Assembly: GCF_030815855.1 (NCBI RefSeq)
Contig: NZ_JAUSXG010000001.1
Location: forward strand, 3,658,001-3,722,000
Source of the DNA: Variovorax paradoxus
GTDB taxonomy: Bacteria; Pseudomonadota; Gammaproteobacteria; Burkholderiales; Burkholderiaceae_C
Direction of reading: 5' to 3'
Length of the DNA stretch: 64,000 bases
Each line of letters opens with the position of its first letter. Positions within the stretch are counted from its first letter, which is position 1. Below the pieces are notes generated by a model that saw nothing but the letters and a program-made list of their open reading frames with translations, had not been told where the DNA came from and did not search any database. Made by a program: the position numbers and the translations under genes. This document shows positions 32,398 to 41,829 of the stretch, in pieces.

Positions 32398-32840
32398 AAA
32401 ACAAGACCATTGCCGCCTGGCTCTCCTTCCTGGGCGGCCCGCTGGGCCTGCACCGCTTCTATCTGCGCGGCATGGGCGACTGGCTCGGCTGGCTGCTGCC
32501 CATTCCGACGGCGCTCGGCCTCTACGGCATCGAGCGCGCGCGCATGTACGGGCTGGACGACGGCTGGAGCTGGGTGCTGATTCCGCTGCTGGGCTTCACC
32601 ATCGCGGGATGCGCGCTGATGGCCATCATCTACGGCCTCATGACGCCGGAAAAGTGGAACGCCCGCTTCAACGCCGGCGCGCTGCCGGACGCCGCGCCGG
32701 GCCGCACGAACTGGGCCACGATCGGGGCCGTGGTGCTGGCGCTTCTCTTCGGCACCACGGTGCTGATGGCCAGCATCGTGTTCAGCTTCCAGCGCTATTT
32801 CGAACACCAGGTCGAAGAAGGCCGGAAGATTTCGCAGTAG
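32394..32840 (+). CDS. TM2-domain membrane protein
   Basis: A 148-residue protein starting MKNKTIAAWLSFLGGPLGLHRFYLRG, the TM2-domain motif (Gly-x-x-Gly-x-His-Arg-Phe-Tyr). More membrane helices lie at about 45-55, 63-85 and 112-135. TM2 proteins are small inner-membrane proteins of unknown activity. The start overlaps the stop of the acetyltransferase gene, so the two are made together. Confidence 0.85.
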   Translation: MKNKTIAAWLSFLGGPLGLHRFYLRGMGDWLGWLLPIPTALGLYGIERARMYGLDDGWSWVLIPLLGFTIAGCALMAIIYGLMTPEKWNARFNAGALPDAAPGRTNWATIGAVVLALLFGTTVLMASIVFSFQRYFEHQVEEGRKISQ

Positions 32841-33017
32841 CGGTCGCGCCGGGCTGCGCGCACTTCGTACCGGCCATCGGGCAGCTGCGACGTCCCTTCT
32901 TCCTGAAAGGGTCCGCCCCCTCTCTTGCAAAAGAGGTTCAAAGCAGCTTGTGAAGATCCCTCGCCTTAGGGATGATCCGCCCGGGTGCTTGCACGCCTGA
33001 GCAACAAAATCTTCACA

Positions 33018-33551
33018 ATGATCCAGATCAGCCGCCTGCCACTTCGCCCTCACGGAGACGAACGAGGCTCCGTCACGGAATTGTTTCGTCAATCGTGGAG
33101 CACCCCGGAGCAGCCGGCCCCTGTCCAGTGGAACCTTCTGCGCTCGGCCCGCAACGTCTTGCGCGGCGTGCATGTGCACCTGACCCACTTCGACAATCTC
33201 GTCGTCTTGGAGGGCACGATGCACCTGGGCCTGTGCGACCTGCGCGAAGCTTCGCCGGAGTTCGGGCGGAGCTCGTTGATTGCGCTGCGCGGCGAAGAGC
33301 CGACGATGGTGGTGATTCCGCCCGGGGTGGCGCACGGCTTCTACTTCGACGCACCCTGTCTCGCGGTCTATGGCATGTCCCACGACTGGGCTCCGGAGAC
33401 CGATGAGTTGGGCTGCCTTTGGAACGACCCCGAGCTGAAAATTCCGTGGCCCGCGAGCTGCGCCTCGCCCCTGCTGTCGAGCCGCGACCGCGACGCCGGC
33501 AACCTGGCGACGTTGTTGCAGCACATGGCCACTGCGGGAGCGACCCAATGA
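33018..33551 (+). CDS. dTDP-4-dehydrorhamnose 3,5-epimerase-like cupin
   Basis: A 177-residue protein with the RmlC cupin pattern: Leu-Arg-Gly-Val-His (the catalytic-His region), Leu-Glu-Gly-Thr-Met, Leu-Cys-Asp-Leu-Arg, Ile-Pro-Pro-Gly-Val-Ala-His-Gly-Phe, and Trp-Asn-Asp-Pro-Glu-Leu-Lys-Ile-Pro-Trp-Pro. The usual Tyr of the YKT motif aligns with Tyr-Gly-Met here. It probably epimerises or isomerises a nucleotide sugar. The stop overlaps the oxidoreductase start. No rmlABD genes are adjacent. Confidence 0.8.
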   Translation: MIQISRLPLRPHGDERGSVTELFRQSWSTPEQPAPVQWNLLRSARNVLRGVHVHLTHFDNLVVLEGTMHLGLCDLREASPEFGRSSLIALRGEEPTMVVIPPGVAHGFYFDAPCLAVYGMSHDWAPETDELGCLWNDPELKIPWPASCASPLLSSRDRDAGNLATLLQHMATAGATQ

Positions 33552-34474
33552 TTCGCATCGGACTCGCGGGCTGCGGCCGATGGGGCCGCCTGATCCTGCG
33601 CGACCTGCGCGCACTGAACTGCAAGGTGGCCGTCACGGTGCCCAGCCAAGAAGGCCAACGCGCGGCACTGGCTGCTGGCGCGGAACGCGCACTGGGCCAT
33701 ATCCGCGAATTGCCCGAGTGCGACGCCTATGTGGTGGCCGTGCCGACCGTCTCGCATGGCGAGGTGGTGCTCGAGCTGGCGGCGCGAGGCCGCCCGGTTT
33801 TTTGTGAAAAACCCCTGACGGCGGATGTTGCCAGTGCGCGGCGCATCGTGGAGGCCGCCGGCGGCCGAGTGTTCGTGATGGACAAGTGGCGCTACCACCC
33901 GGGCGTACACCTTCTGCGCGACATCGCGAGAAGCCAGGAACTGGGCCCCGTGCAGGGCATACACGCCACGCGGGTGCAATGGGGCTGTCCGCACGATGAC
34001 GTGGATCCGGTCTGGATCCTGATGCCGCACGACCTGAGCATCGCCCTGGAAATTTTGGGCGAGCTGCCGACACCGAAGCTGGCCAAGGCGGAATCCGATG
34101 CACAAGGCCTCACCACGCTGAGTGCCTGGCTGGACGGCCCGGTCTGGATGCACTGCGAGATCGGGGTGCGCTCGCCCCGGCACCGCCGGGTGATCGAACT
34201 GCGCTGCCGCGACGGGGTGGCAGTGCTCGGCGACGCCTATGACGAGCACGTGGCCGTGTTGCGAACGGGCGAACGCATGGCCGGACAACCGGCGCCCGAA
34301 TGGGAGCGGCGCCCCTTCGCGGCGACCATGCCGCTGCTGGACGAGTTGGCCAGCTTCGTGGCGCATGTCGCGGGCACCGGACCGGCGCCGAAAAGCAGCG
34401 CGCAGGAAGGCCTGCGCATCGTGGAAACCATCGCGCGGATCCGGGCGCTGGCCGGCCTCGGGGGAAATGACTGA
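33548..34474 (+). CDS. Gfo/Idh/MocA-family oxidoreductase
   Basis: A 308-residue NAD(P)-dependent sugar oxidoreductase. The Rossmann start Ile-Arg-Ile-Gly-Leu-Ala-Gly-Cys-Gly-Arg-Trp-Gly is followed by Glu-Lys-Pro-Leu-Thr (the family EKP motif, about residue 90) and His-Asp-Leu-Ser near residue 165. By its neighbours (RmlC-like cupin, glycosyltransferase) it should act on a nucleotide sugar. Start ATG 33548 overlaps the stop before it, and the stop directly abuts the glycosyltransferase start. Confidence 0.85.
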   Translation: MIRIGLAGCGRWGRLILRDLRALNCKVAVTVPSQEGQRAALAAGAERALGHIRELPECDAYVVAVPTVSHGEVVLELAARGRPVFCEKPLTADVASARRIVEAAGGRVFVMDKWRYHPGVHLLRDIARSQELGPVQGIHATRVQWGCPHDDVDPVWILMPHDLSIALEILGELPTPKLAKAESDAQGLTTLSAWLDGPVWMHCEIGVRSPRHRRVIELRCRDGVAVLGDAYDEHVAVLRTGERMAGQPAPEWERRPFAATMPLLDELASFVAHVAGTGPAPKSSAQEGLRIVETIARIRALAGLGGND

Positions 34475-35779
34475 ATGCCCGATTTCACGGTGCTGATTCC
34501 CACCCACAACCACGAGGACACGCTGCGCTACTCGGTCGCGAGCGTGCAATGGCAAACCCGTCAGGATTTCGAACTGTTCATCGTCGGCGACGGCGTTGGC
34601 GACCGCACCCGCGAGGTGGTGGCCGAGCTGATCGCCCACGACGACCGGATCCGCTTCTTCGACAATCCCAAGGGACAGCGCAATGGCGAGCGGGCCCGCC
34701 ATGAGGCACTGCAGCAGGCCAGCGGGCGGTTCGTGTGCTACCAGAGCGACGAAGATCTGTGGATGCCCGAACACCTGGAAACCATGGCCGGACTGCTCGA
34801 GCACCACGACCTGGCGCACACCATGCAGATCGAAGTGGCGCCGGACGGCTCGGTGCTCACAGCGGTGTTCGACGCCGCGGCCGACCCGCTTGCAATCCGC
34901 AAGATGGAACGCAGGGAGGCCGGGTTCGGGCTGTGCACCGGCGGCCACAGGCTGGACGCCTATCGCAAGCTGTCCGACGGCTGGATGCCGGCGCCATCGC
35001 ACATGGCAAGCGATCTGCACTTCTGGCTTCAGTTTCTCTACCAGCCGTGGTGCCGGTACGTCTCGCACAAGTGGCCCGAGGTGCTGCATCTGTCGTCGGA
35101 CACCCGGCGTGCACTCGATACCCGCGAGCGAGTCGACGAGATCGCGCGCTGCTGGAGCAACGTGCAGACGCCACAGCAACGGGCCGCCATCGTACGGCGA
35201 AGCATGACGCCCCTGCTGGAACAATTCGCCCGCTCGCGTCCAGCGAACGACCCGGCGCTGACCAACGCAATCAATGGCTTGAAGCAGCAGCTGAGCGATC
35301 CGCAGAAAGACCTTCCGCCAGCCCTGCATCCCTACGCCATGGGCGAAGTGATCCGTTTCGGCACGACCGCGGCAACGCTTCGGTACATCCATGTCGGTCT
35401 ATTGGACCCCGAACCCTGGGGCTGCTGGACCGGCTCGACGCCGGCCCAGATCGTGCTGCCGCTGGCCGCGCCGATGGAGAGGCGGGTGGTGCTGCACCTG
35501 GAGGCGATTGCGCTGCTGCACCCGCCCGCGCGGGCCGTGAGCGCCTTCGAGATCAAGGTCAACGGGCAGACCGTGCTCCATGTTCACGAGGGCAGGTCGC
35601 ACGCCGACTACGCGGTGGACATACCGGCCGCGCTGTGCGCCAATCTCCGGGTCATGGTGCTCGAATTCGTTCCACTGATGCCCGCCAGTCCGCAAGAGCT
35701 GGGACTGAACACCGATGCGAGAGCGCTGGGAATCGGGCTGATGAGCCTGTCGATCGATGACGGCTCAGGGCCAGCCTGA
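34475..35779 (+). CDS. Family 2 glycosyltransferase with extra C-terminal beta domain
   Basis: A 434-residue protein. Residues 1-230 form a GT-A glycosyltransferase: Phe-Thr-Val-Leu-Ile-Pro-Thr-His-Asn-His at the start and Tyr-Gln-Ser-Asp-Glu-Asp as the metal-binding (DXD-like) site. After a linker, about residues 300-430 look like a beta-sandwich: Glu-Pro-Trp-Gly-Cys-Trp-Thr-Gly ... Phe-Glu-Ile-Lys-Val-Asn-Gly-Gln. This resembles domains appended to some polysaccharide glycosyltransferases. It is the last gene of the three-gene operon and probably decorates a surface glycan. Confidence 0.82.
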   Translation: MPDFTVLIPTHNHEDTLRYSVASVQWQTRQDFELFIVGDGVGDRTREVVAELIAHDDRIRFFDNPKGQRNGERARHEALQQASGRFVCYQSDEDLWMPEHLETMAGLLEHHDLAHTMQIEVAPDGSVLTAVFDAAADPLAIRKMERREAGFGLCTGGHRLDAYRKLSDGWMPAPSHMASDLHFWLQFLYQPWCRYVSHKWPEVLHLSSDTRRALDTRERVDEIARCWSNVQTPQQRAAIVRRSMTPLLEQFARSRPANDPALTNAINGLKQQLSDPQKDLPPALHPYAMGEVIRFGTTAATLRYIHVGLLDPEPWGCWTGSTPAQIVLPLAAPMERRVVLHLEAIALLHPPARAVSAFEIKVNGQTVLHVHEGRSHADYAVDIPAALCANLRVMVLEFVPLMPASPQELGLNTDARALGIGLMSLSIDDGSGPA

Positions 35780-35836
35780 CCGCCGAGCCGCAACTGAACG
35801 AAGCAGCAGACCCGATGGCGGGGCTTCTGATCGGTC

Positions 35837-36847
35837 TCAGAAAATCTGCAGGCTGACCCAGTAGGCGATGGCGGCCACGAAGGCCGACGCGGGAATCGTG
35901 AAGATCCAGGCCCAGACAATGGTGCCCGCCACGCCCCAGCGCACGGCGCTGGCGCGCTGTGCGGAGCCCACGCCGACGATCGCGCCGGTGATGGTGTGGG
36001 TGGTCGACACCGGAATGCCCAGCGCGGTCGCAAGGAACAGCGTCAGCGCGCCGCCGGTTTCGGCGCAGAAGCCGCCCACCGGCTTCAGCTTGGTGATCTT
36101 CTGCCCCATGGTCTTGACGATGCGCCAGCCACCGAACATGGTGCCGAGGGCAATCGCGGTATAGCAGCTCACGATGGTCCAGGTGGGCGGGCTTGCATCG
36201 GTGGCGGAGGCGTAGCCGGTGGCAATCAGCAGCATCCAGATGATGCCGATGGTCTTCTGCGCGTCGTTGCCGCCGTGGCCCAGGCTGTAGGCCCCGGCCG
36301 AAACCAGCTGCAGTCGCCTGAACCAGCGGTCGACCCGCGACGGGGTGGCGCGTCGGAAACCCCAGGCCACCAGCACCATCATCATCGAGCCCAGCACGAA
36401 TCCGAGGAACGGCGAAACGAAGATGAAGGCCACGGTCTTCCAGATGCCCCCCGCCACCAGGCCCGTGGTACCGCTCTTCGCGATCACGGCCCCGACGATG
36501 CCGCCGATCAGCGCATGCGACGAGCTGCTCGGAATACCGTAGTACCAGGTCACCAGGTTCCAGCTGATAGCGCCGATGAGCGCGCCGAAAACCACGTGCA
36601 CATCGACCACCCCGGGCTGGGCGATGCCCTTGCCGACCGTGGCCGCCACGCTCAGGTGAAAGATGAAGATCGCGATCAGGTTGAAGAAGGCGGCAAACAG
36701 CACGGCGTGCCCCGGCTTGAGCACGCCGGTCGACACCACGGTGGCGATCGAGTTCGCCGCATCGTGGAAGCCGTTCATGAAGTCGAACAGGATCGCCAGC
36801 GCGACCAGCACCATTACCACCCAGAGGGCGACCTGAACCGTTGCCAT
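35837..36847 (-). CDS. pit: Low-affinity inorganic phosphate transporter (PiT)
   Basis: A 336-residue PiT permease with about ten membrane helices. The repeated family motifs are present: Asn-Gly-Phe-His-Asp-Ala-Ala-Asn-Ser-Ile near residue 25 and Gly-Gly-Asn-Asp-Ala-Gln-Lys-Thr-Ile-Gly in the second half. It takes up metal-phosphate with protons. It is the second gene after the DUF47 protein (14-base gap), a common pair in which the PhoU-like protein controls the transporter. Confidence 0.93.
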   Translation of the reverse strand: MATVQVALWVVMVLVALAILFDFMNGFHDAANSIATVVSTGVLKPGHAVLFAAFFNLIAIFIFHLSVAATVGKGIAQPGVVDVHVVFGALIGAISWNLVTWYYGIPSSSSHALIGGIVGAVIAKSGTTGLVAGGIWKTVAFIFVSPFLGFVLGSMMMVLVAWGFRRATPSRVDRWFRRLQLVSAGAYSLGHGGNDAQKTIGIIWMLLIATGYASATDASPPTWTIVSCYTAIALGTMFGGWRIVKTMGQKITKLKPVGGFCAETGGALTLFLATALGIPVSTTHTITGAIVGVGSAQRASAVRWGVAGTIVWAWIFTIPASAFVAAIAYWVSLQIF

Positions 36848-36861
36848 CGATCGCTACCCGT

Positions 36862-37506
36862 TCAGGAGTTCTCGAGGACGATGCCCTCGATCACATTGGC
36901 CACGTCCTCGCATTTGTCGGTGATCGTCTCGAGCAATTCGTAGATTGCCTTGAGCTTGATCACCTCGCGCACATCGGGCTCCTCGCGGAACAGCTTGCTC
37001 ATGGCACTGCGCATCACACGGTCGGCGTCGGACTCGAGGCGGTCGATTTCCTCGCAGGTCTTGAGCGTGGCTTCGGCCACGGCCGGATCGGCGATCTTGC
37101 CGAGGAACTTGACGGCGTCCTTGAGGCGGTCGCAGCACTTCACGCTGAGCGCGGTAAGGCGCACGATCTCGTCGGTCATGTGGCGCACGTCGTACAGCGC
37201 CATGGTCTCGGCCGAATCCTGGATCAGGTCGGCCACGTCGTCCATCGTGTTGATGAGCTTGTGGATCTGCTCGCGGTCGATGGGCGTGATGAAGGTCTTG
37301 TGAATCAGCCGGTTGACGTCGTGCGTGACACGGTCGGCCGCGCGCTCGGCGTTGTCGACATCGCGGTTGTACTGCTCGCGCAGATGCACGTCGTTGTAGT
37401 TGGCCACGAGTTGCTCGAACGCCCGCGCCGCTTCGACGATGCGCTCGGCGTGCTGGTTGAACATCTCGAAAAAATTACCCTCGCGGGGCAGCAGCTTGCC
37501 GAACAT
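36862..37506 (-). CDS. DUF47/PhoU-like Pit accessory protein
   Basis: A 214-residue all-helical protein of the DUF47 (PhoU-like) family: MFGKLLPREGNFFEMFNQHA, Thr-His-Asp-Val-Asn-Arg-Leu-Ile-His-Lys-Thr-Phe-Ile-Thr-Pro-Ile-Asp, and Asp-Asp-Val-Ala-Asp-Leu-Ile. It is thought to gate or regulate the adjacent Pit transporter. The ATG at 37506 is the family start; the ORF extends to 37536. It is the first gene of the pair. Confidence 0.92.
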   Translation of the reverse strand: MFGKLLPREGNFFEMFNQHAERIVEAARAFEQLVANYNDVHLREQYNRDVDNAERAADRVTHDVNRLIHKTFITPIDREQIHKLINTMDDVADLIQDSAETMALYDVRHMTDEIVRLTALSVKCCDRLKDAVKFLGKIADPAVAEATLKTCEEIDRLESDADRVMRSAMSKLFREEPDVREVIKLKAIYELLETITDKCEDVANVIEGIVLENS

Positions 37507-37621
37507 GGCGCTCTCCTGGGTTCGCGGCTGCCACAAATGCGTGACAACGTCATGAAAAACCGCGCAAGTGTAATGGGCGAAGCAAAGCCGGCCGGGCCGG
37601 CAGGGTTCCGTCCCTGCCCGC

Positions 37622-38275
37622 TCAGTCCCGAATTCGCTCGATGACCTGCGACGAAACGCGAGACAGCGCCACGCGCGGCACCTTGTCCGGCGCTATCTCG
37701 GCCAGCGGCTTCAGCACGAAGGCGCGTTCGCGCATCCGCGGATGCGGCAGGGTCAGCGCCGGCGTGTCCTTGACCGAGTTGCCATGCATCAGCAGGTCGA
37801 GGTCGAGCGTGCGCGGCGCATTGGGAAACGACCTCTCGCGCCCTGCCTGGTCTTCGAGCAAGTGCAGCTCGGAAAGAAACGCCTCGGCGGTCAAGCCGGT
37901 GCGCACCGCCACCACGGCGTTGATGAAGTCGGGCCCGGTCGCATCGACCGGCGCACTGCGGTAGAGCGACGACCGCGCCGTGACCTGGGTCCGCTCGATG
38001 CCGTCGATCGCCTCCATCGCCGCTTTCACGGCCGCCTGGGCGTCACCCAGGTTGGCGCCGATGGCGACAAAAGCCTGCACGGTCGGATAGTCCTCACGGG
38101 GGCGGCGAGCAGCGGGGCTGGCGGGCACTGCCTTGCCCGAGGGCCGGCTGGGCGCGCGCCGCGCCGAGGTCGAGCCGCTCTTCGGCTTGGAGGCACTGCC
38201 GCGCGGCGCCGGCTGGCTCTTGCCACCACTCTTGCCGCTCTTGCCGTCCTTCGGCCGATGGTTGGGTGCGCTCAT
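37622..38275 (-). CDS. folK: HPPK (FolK) with a long basic N-terminal tail
   Basis: A 217-residue 6-hydroxymethyl-7,8-dihydropterin pyrophosphokinase of folate synthesis. The enzyme domain begins near residue 65: Ala-Phe-Val-Ala-Ile-Gly-Ala-Asn-Leu-Gly, then Tyr-Arg-Ser-Ala-Pro-Val and the signature Arg-Thr-Leu-Asp-Leu-Asp-Leu-Leu. The first ~60 residues are Lys/Ser/Pro/Arg-rich and disordered, which is not usual for FolK. A shorter start within the tail is possible. The ATG overlaps the pcnB stop by 4 bases, so the tail has a linked start context. Confidence 0.9.
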   Translation of the reverse strand: MSAPNHRPKDGKSGKSGGKSQPAPRGSASKPKSGSTSARRAPSRPSGKAVPASPAARRPREDYPTVQAFVAIGANLGDAQAAVKAAMEAIDGIERTQVTARSSLYRSAPVDATGPDFINAVVAVRTGLTAEAFLSELHLLEDQAGRERSFPNAPRTLDLDLLMHGNSVKDTPALTLPHPRMRERAFVLKPLAEIAPDKVPRVALSRVSSQVIERIRD

Positions 38276-39909
38276 TCGCCTGCGGCGCTCCCGCCGCCCT
38301 CACCCGTGCCACCACCTCCACCACCGGTGCGAGGCTTCCGGCGACGCCGGCGCTTGCGCGGCGCCGCGGCATCGCCGTCGGCCGGAACGGCCTCGGATTC
38401 CGCGTCGACCTCGTCGTCCTGCTGCTGCGGCTCCTGCTGGCCGTCCTGGCGCTGCTGGCGTCCGGCGGGCTCGCCGCGGGGCTTCGGCGCCACCGGATCG
38501 CGCGTGCGCACGCGCTGCCGGGTCTTTTGTTCGTCGCGCACCTGCTCCAGCAGGTCCTGCCGGCGCAGGTCGTCGGCGGTGCTGAACTCTTGCCACCATT
38601 CGGCAATGGCCTCGCTGACCTCGCCCACGTCGGCGCGCAGCCGCATGAAGTCGAAGGCGGCACGGAACCGCGCCTGCTCGACCAGGCTGTAGGGCGTGGA
38701 GCCGGTGCGCTTGTCGAAGCGCGGCTGCATCATCCAGATCTCGCGCATGTCACCGGCGAGCTTGCCGCGGCCCGACACGTCGCCGATGCGGGCGTTGAAC
38801 ACATCGTCGATCGCGTCTTGCAGCGCCGGGAACGGCGGCTGCGGACGCTGGCCGTGCCGGCCTTCGATGCGCTGGGCCCAGCCGTCGCGCACATCGGCCC
38901 ACAGCACGCAGGCCAGGAGGAAGCTGGGCGCCACGGGCTTGCCTTCGCCGACGCGGCGGTCGGTGTCCTGCAGGGCCGCCTTCACGAACGGCGAATCGGC
39001 GCGCTCGACCACCACGTCGAGCAGCGGATAGATGCCGGTGACCAGACCCAGCTTGCGCAGCTGCTCGACCGTGGCAATGGCATGGCCGGTTTGCAGCAGC
39101 TTGAGCATTTCGTCGAACAGGCGGCTCTGCGGCACATCGGCCAGCAGCTTGCTCGACTCGACCAGCGGTGCGGCGGTCTTGGCTTCCATCTTGAAGCCCA
39201 ACGCCGCGAGCTTGGCCGAGAAGCGGATCGCGCGAATGATGCGCACCGGGTCTTCGCGGTAGCGCGTGGCCGGATCGCCGATCATGCGCAGCGTGAGCTT
39301 CTGCGCGTCCTTGATGCCGTTGTGATAGTCGACCACGATCTGGTTGGCCGGGTCGTAGTACATGGCATTCACGGTGAAGTCGCGGCGCGCCGCGTCTTCT
39401 TCCTGCGGACCCCAGACGTTGTCGCGCAGCACGCGGCCGCTGGCGTCCACGGCGTGCTTCATGCTCGCGAGCTCGCCCTTGCTGGTGCGCTCGTTGCCGG
39501 CGACCTGCTCGGCGGCGGCGCTGTCCATGGAGGCGCGGAAGGTCGAGACCTCGATCACCTCGTGCTCGCGGCCGCGGCCGTACACCACGTGCACGATGCG
39601 AAAGCGCCGGCCGATGATGAAGGCGCGCCGGAACAGCGACTTGACCTGTTCCGGCGTGGCGTTGGTGGCCACGTCGAAGTCCTTGGGACGCAGGCCCAGC
39701 AGCAGGTCGCGCACCGCGCCGCCCACCACATAAGCCTCGTAGCCCGCCTGCTGGAGCGTGGTGACGACGTTCTTCGCACGTTCGTCGACCAGGGCCGGAT
39801 CGATCTTGTGAACCTCTGCAGGCACCTCCTGGCGCTTGCCGAAACGGCTCTTGCCCTGTGCGCCGCCGGCCGATTTGCCGAGCAGCTTGTCGATGAATTT
39901 CTTGATCAT
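38272..39909 (-). CDS. pcnB: Poly(A) polymerase I
   Basis: A 545-residue nucleotidyltransferase that adds 3' poly(A) to RNAs for decay. The signature Val-Val-Gly-Gly-Ala-Val-Arg-Asp-Leu-Leu-Leu-Gly, then Pro-Lys-Asp-Phe-Asp-Val-Ala-Thr-Asn-Ala-Thr-Pro, and Ile-Gly-Arg-Arg-Phe-Arg-Ile-Val-His-Val support PcnB rather than the CCA enzyme. The N- and C-termini are basic; the last 90 residues are Arg/Gln/Pro/Gly-rich and likely disordered. Its stop overlaps the folK start. It is followed upstream by hda on the same strand. Confidence 0.93.
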   Translation of the reverse strand: MIKKFIDKLLGKSAGGAQGKSRFGKRQEVPAEVHKIDPALVDERAKNVVTTLQQAGYEAYVVGGAVRDLLLGLRPKDFDVATNATPEQVKSLFRRAFIIGRRFRIVHVVYGRGREHEVIEVSTFRASMDSAAAEQVAGNERTSKGELASMKHAVDASGRVLRDNVWGPQEEDAARRDFTVNAMYYDPANQIVVDYHNGIKDAQKLTLRMIGDPATRYREDPVRIIRAIRFSAKLAALGFKMEAKTAAPLVESSKLLADVPQSRLFDEMLKLLQTGHAIATVEQLRKLGLVTGIYPLLDVVVERADSPFVKAALQDTDRRVGEGKPVAPSFLLACVLWADVRDGWAQRIEGRHGQRPQPPFPALQDAIDDVFNARIGDVSGRGKLAGDMREIWMMQPRFDKRTGSTPYSLVEQARFRAAFDFMRLRADVGEVSEAIAEWWQEFSTADDLRRQDLLEQVRDEQKTRQRVRTRDPVAPKPRGEPAGRQQRQDGQQEPQQQDDEVDAESEAVPADGDAAAPRKRRRRRKPRTGGGGGGTGEGGGSAAGE

Positions 39910-39928
39910 TGTTTAGTTGAAGCTCTTC

Positions 39929-40615
39929 TTATTCATTTTCGAGCATGGATCGGATCAGCGGGATCGTGATCGCGCGCTGTGTCTGCAGGGCGTAGCCATC
40001 GAGCTGCGTGAGCAACTCCATGAGGCTGCCCAGGTCGCGGCTGAAGCGGTGCAGCATGTAGTCGAGGACGTCGTCCGACAGCATCACCCCGCGCGTATCG
40101 GCCGCCTGCCGCAACACCGCGCGGCGTTCGGTTTCGCTGAGCACCTGCAGATGGAACACGTGCCCCCAGCCCAGCCGGGTGCGAAGGTCCTCGCGCAGCG
40201 GCAGGTCGGCCGGCGGCAAGGCGCCGGCGGCCACCACGCCGCGCTGCAGGGTCTGCGCGTTGACGAACCAGTTGAAGGCCGCGTGCTGCTGCACCGCGGT
40301 GTAAAGATGCACGTCGTCGAGCAGCACGGCGCCCCAGCGCTCATCGAACTCCGGCGGCTCCAAAAGGCCCGCGTGCAGCCAGCCCACGCTTGCGCCCTGC
40401 TCGCGCAGCGCGACACGCACCGATTCGAGCAGATGGGTCTTGCCGCTGCCGCTTTCGCCCCACAGATAGGTGGGCACGGGAGAGTGAGGCACCGCATTGC
40501 CGGCGCCGCCCACCCACAGTTGCAGGTGCCGCAGCGCCGCCTCGTTGGGGCCGGCAAAAAAAGCGTCGAAGCTGGGGCCCGTCGCAATGCCGATATCGAG
40601 CGCGAGCTGTTTCAT
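39929..40615 (-). CDS. hda: DnaA regulatory inactivator Hda-like protein
   Basis: A 228-residue DnaA-type AAA+ protein: MKQLALDIGIATGPSFDAF, Walker A Trp-Gly-Glu-Ser-Gly-Ser-Gly-Lys-Thr-His-Leu, Walker B Val-Leu-Leu-Asp-Asp-Val-His, and Thr-Arg-Leu-Gly-Trp-Gly. It lacks the DnaA DNA-binding domain, as Hda does. It promotes ATP hydrolysis by DnaA together with the clamp; a clamp-binding motif is plausible in the first residues (Gln-Leu-Ala-Leu). ATG 40615 or 40630 could start it; the much longer open frame is antisense to purM. Confidence 0.88.
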   Translation of the reverse strand: MKQLALDIGIATGPSFDAFFAGPNEAALRHLQLWVGGAGNAVPHSPVPTYLWGESGSGKTHLLESVRVALREQGASVGWLHAGLLEPPEFDERWGAVLLDDVHLYTAVQQHAAFNWFVNAQTLQRGVVAAGALPPADLPLREDLRTRLGWGHVFHLQVLSETERRAVLRQAADTRGVMLSDDVLDYMLHRFSRDLGSLMELLTQLDGYALQTQRAITIPLIRSMLENE

Positions 40616-40747
40616 CCCGGGAAGGTTCATGGAAGGGGCCGCTGGGGCCCTTAAAATCGTGAGGAATTCTATCGGCCCGGCCGCTTCGGTCGCCGGCGCC
40701 TCCACCTCTTCGCCTCCTTCCCGTCCCTTTCCCGACACCGTCCGACC

Positions 40748-41788
40748 ATGACTTCCCCTACGCCCACCCCGCTCAGCTACAAGGATGCCGGTGTCGATAT
40801 CGATGCCGGCGACGCATTGGTCGACCGCATCAAGCCCTTGGCCAAGAAGACCCTGCGCGAAGGCGTGCTGGCCGGCATCGGCGGCTTCGGCGCCCTGTTC
40901 GAGGTGCCCAAGCGCTACAAGGAGCCGGTGCTGGTGAGCGGCACCGACGGGGTGGGCACCAAGCTCAAGCTGGCTTTCGAATGGAACATGCACGACACGG
41001 TCGGCATCGACCTCGTGGCCATGAGCGTCAACGACGTGCTGGTGCAGGGCGCCGAGCCCCTGTTCTTTCTCGACTACTTCGCCTGCGGCAAGCTCGACGT
41101 GGACACGGCCGCGGCCGTGATCGGCGGCATCGCCCGCGGCTGCGAAATCTCCGGCTGCGCGCTTATAGGCGGCGAAACCGCCGAAATGCCCGGCATGTAC
41201 CCGGCCGGCGAGTACGATCTGGCGGGTTTTGCGGTCGGCGCGGTCGAAAAATCGAAAATCCTCACGGGTCAGAACGTGAAGCCCGGCGACGTGGTGCTGG
41301 GCCTGGCCTCGGCCGGCGTGCATTCCAATGGTTTCAGCCTGGTGCGCAAGGTGATCGAACGCGCCGGCGCCGATCTGCCCGCCACGCTCGACGGCAAGCC
41401 GTTCCGCGAAGCCGTGATGGAGCCCACCCACCTCTACGTGAAGCCGGTGCTCGAGGCGCTGGCCAAGCACCCGATCAAGGCGCTGGCCCACATCACGGGC
41501 GGCGGCCTGCTCGAGAACATTCCCCGCGTGCTGCCCGAAGGCACCGCCGCCCACCTCAAGAAGGGCAGCTGGCCGCAGACCGAGCTCTTCGCCTGGCTGC
41601 AGAAGGTGGCCGGCATCGACGACATCGAGATGAACCGCACCTTCAACAACGGCATCGGCATGGTGGTGGTGATCGACGCGGCCGAAGCGGCCGCCTGCGC
41701 CGCCACGCTGCGCACGGCCGGCGAATCGGTGTATGAAATCGGCACCATCGCCGAGCGCGGCGCCGGCGCCGCCGTGGTGGTCGGCTGA
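40748..41788 (+). CDS. purM: Phosphoribosylformylglycinamidine cyclo-ligase
   Basis: A 346-residue AIR synthetase (purine synthesis, FGAM to AIR with ATP). Motifs: Ser-Tyr-Lys-Asp-Ala-Gly-Val-Asp-Ile near the start, [19 protein letters not shown], and His-Ile-Thr-Gly-Gly-Gly-Leu. It is divergent from hda with 132 bases between starts, where a TTAAAAT box could serve as -10. Confidence 0.96.
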   Translation: MTSPTPTPLSYKDAGVDIDAGDALVDRIKPLAKKTLREGVLAGIGGFGALFEVPKRYKEPVLVSGTDGVGTKLKLAFEWNMHDTVGIDLVAMSVNDVLVQGAEPLFFLDYFACGKLDVDTAAAVIGGIARGCEISGCALIGGETAEMPGMYPAGEYDLAGFAVGAVEKSKILTGQNVKPGDVVLGLASAGVHSNGFSLVRKVIERAGADLPATLDGKPFREAVMEPTHLYVKPVLEALAKHPIKALAHITGGGLLENIPRVLPEGTAAHLKKGSWPQTELFAWLQKVAGIDDIEMNRTFNNGIGMVVVIDAAEAAACAATLRTAGESVYEIGTIAERGAGAAVVVG

Positions 41789-41829
41789 CCGTCCCCTCCG
41801 AGGCTCGCAAGCGCAGCACCCGGACACTG

